64,000 nt of DNA from an uncultured Aquimarina sp. (lineage in GTDB: Bacteria > Bacteroidota > Bacteroidia > Flavobacteriales > Flavobacteriaceae): positions 1 through 64,000 of the forward strand of contig NZ_CANMQT010000005.1 in assembly GCF_947500065.1 (NCBI RefSeq), given 5' to 3'. Shown here piece by piece: positions 62,935-64,000 of this stretch. The translations under genes were made by a program, and so were the position numbers. Each line of letters begins with the position of its first letter. Positions within the stretch are counted from its first letter, which is position 1. The notes beneath the pieces are model-generated. The model was not told where the DNA came from, searched no databases, and saw only the letters and a program-made list of their open reading frames with translations.

Positions 62935-63789
62935 ATGTATATCAAGAAAATTTTAATAATATTTTTAATCTCATTATTAATATTGAACTGTAAAAAGGAT
63001 GAAGATCTACTAAATGTTCCAACAGCACAGTACGCTCATTTTTCGGTTGATGATGTCATATCTGCATTACAAGATGTATCAAACGAAAATTATGAAAGTA
63101 TATTCGATCATCCTTTTTTTTCTGTTTGGAAGGGTCTTCACGATAATTACGGAGCTACAGTTACATTTAATTTATTCTATTCTAAACAAGGATTTGATTT
63201 ATCTCAAATGACAGAAAAATTTAAAGCTCAATTTATGGAAAATAGTTATTGGTTAAAATTTTCATTTCATGCAGGAGATGTTAATGAAAATTATAACTCT
63301 TCTGAAAATAATGCAAATGCCATAATTCATTATAACAATACATATTCTCAAATTATTAGGTTTGCTGGCCAGGAATCTCTTGAAACATTTTGTAGGCTTC
63401 ACTTTTTTAGTGGAAATAAAGACTTATTTATATCTCTTAAACAGACAGTATATGGGTTAAATGGTATTCATACAGCAGACGATTTTAGAGAATTAAATTC
63501 TGGTTTGACGCAACAAGAATTGGACAGTATAAATAAGCATAATAAATATTATGATGCTATAAATAAGCTTTATTATATTCGTTCAGAACGGAGATTAGAT
63601 AGAGAAACAATAACCGAAGTCACTCAATCATTTCAAGATAATATCAGTAGTACTTCAGATTCCAAAATTTATAATTACTTTCTTCACGAAGCCACGGCAG
63701 TTAATCAATCTCCTGTTTTGGATAGCTTATGTAAATTGATAGTAGCTGAAGGTATAAAATTTGACTTTCCAAGTAATAACATACCATAA
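62935..63789 (+). CDS. Putative lipoprotein
   Basis: 284 residues with a strong signal and lipobox (LLILNC, Cys about 19) followed by KKDEDLLNVPTAQYAHFSVDDVISAL and a largely helical domain. No recognised family. Confidence 0.8.
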   Translation: MYIKKILIIFLISLLILNCKKDEDLLNVPTAQYAHFSVDDVISALQDVSNENYESIFDHPFFSVWKGLHDNYGATVTFNLFYSKQGFDLSQMTEKFKAQFMENSYWLKFSFHAGDVNENYNSSENNANAIIHYNNTYSQIIRFAGQESLETFCRLHFFSGNKDLFISLKQTVYGLNGIHTADDFRELNSGLTQQELDSINKHNKYYDAINKLYYIRSERRLDRETITEVTQSFQDNISSTSDSKIYNYFLHEATAVNQSPVLDSLCKLIVAEGIKFDFPSNNIP

Positions 63790-63887
63790 CGATGTATAAA
63801 AATAAATGGATTGCCTAATTTTAAAAACCCTAATAACATAATTCTTCACAACAATATCATTTTCTAGGGTTTTCTAATTTAAACAAA

Positions 63888-64000
63888 GTGGATATAGACA
63901 ATGAAATAATAATTCGTGAAGTGAATGTAAATATTAAGAGAAAAAGTGGCTTGAAAAGAAACATTGAAAAATCAAAAAACAACGAAGATTCACTATTGAA
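63888..64000 (+). CDS. Possible gene start, runs off window
   Basis: An open frame with a possible GTG start at 63888 reads VDIDNEIIIREVNVNIKRKSG and stays open to the end. The true start is uncertain and no family is visible. Confidence 0.3.
   Translation, partial: MDIDNEIIIREVNVNIKRKSGLKRNIEKSKNNEDSLL

Overview
Low-GC DNA with Bacteroidota gene families, many short lipoproteins with Bacteroidota-style signal peptides, TTG/ATG starts and weak Shine-Dalgarno signals. A marine Flavobacteriaceae-type bacterium is the best fit. No rRNA, tRNA or CRISPR was recognised.

Region 1 (1 to about 42.5 kb) is a dense integron-type gene-cassette array. About 44 imperfectly palindromic sites of 50-200 bp separate one or a few short genes, nearly all on the + strand. 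Each site begins with a motif ending in AAC and ends with GTT plus a variable tail. The first ~7-10 bases of a cassette (GTT...) are usually the reverse complement of the bases opening the site at the end of that same cassette. This is what attC sites of integron cassettes look like. No integrase or attI is in the window, so it is either the inner part of a large chromosomal integron or a cluster of attC sites lacking an integrase. The polarity puts any integrase to the left. Cargo includes a reverse transcriptase, a ParDE toxin-antitoxin pair, a haloalkane-dehalogenase-like enzyme with a divergent LysR gene, AraC plus PEBP, a Crp-led cassette with three reverse-strand genes, SMI1/KNR4, suppressor-of-fused, DUF4259, DUF2200, DUF6933, GrpB and HD proteins, many lipoproteins and many unknowns. 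An ORF-less 306-bp cassette is tandemly duplicated. An IS110/IS1111-type element sits inside one attC.

Region 2 (about 42.5-50.1 kb) carries cassette-like genes separated by decayed attC relics with mutated crossover bases, interspersed with ordinary genes (cysteine dioxygenase-like, AraC, serine hydrolase, RDD, DUF5946, methyltransferase). It looks like the old end of the array.

Region 3 (50.1-64 kb) is ordinary chromosome: an alpha/beta hydrolase-ECF sigma factor-membrane protein operon; a tight minus-strand operon for a glycosylated/acylated carotenoid (crtB, CrtYcd-type cyclase, a crtI-family remnant, CruF-like hydratase, acyltransferase, glycosyltransferase, TPR protein, DUF4056-like protein); then nitronate monooxygenase, VOC, lipoprotein, DUF2911 and GNAT genes.
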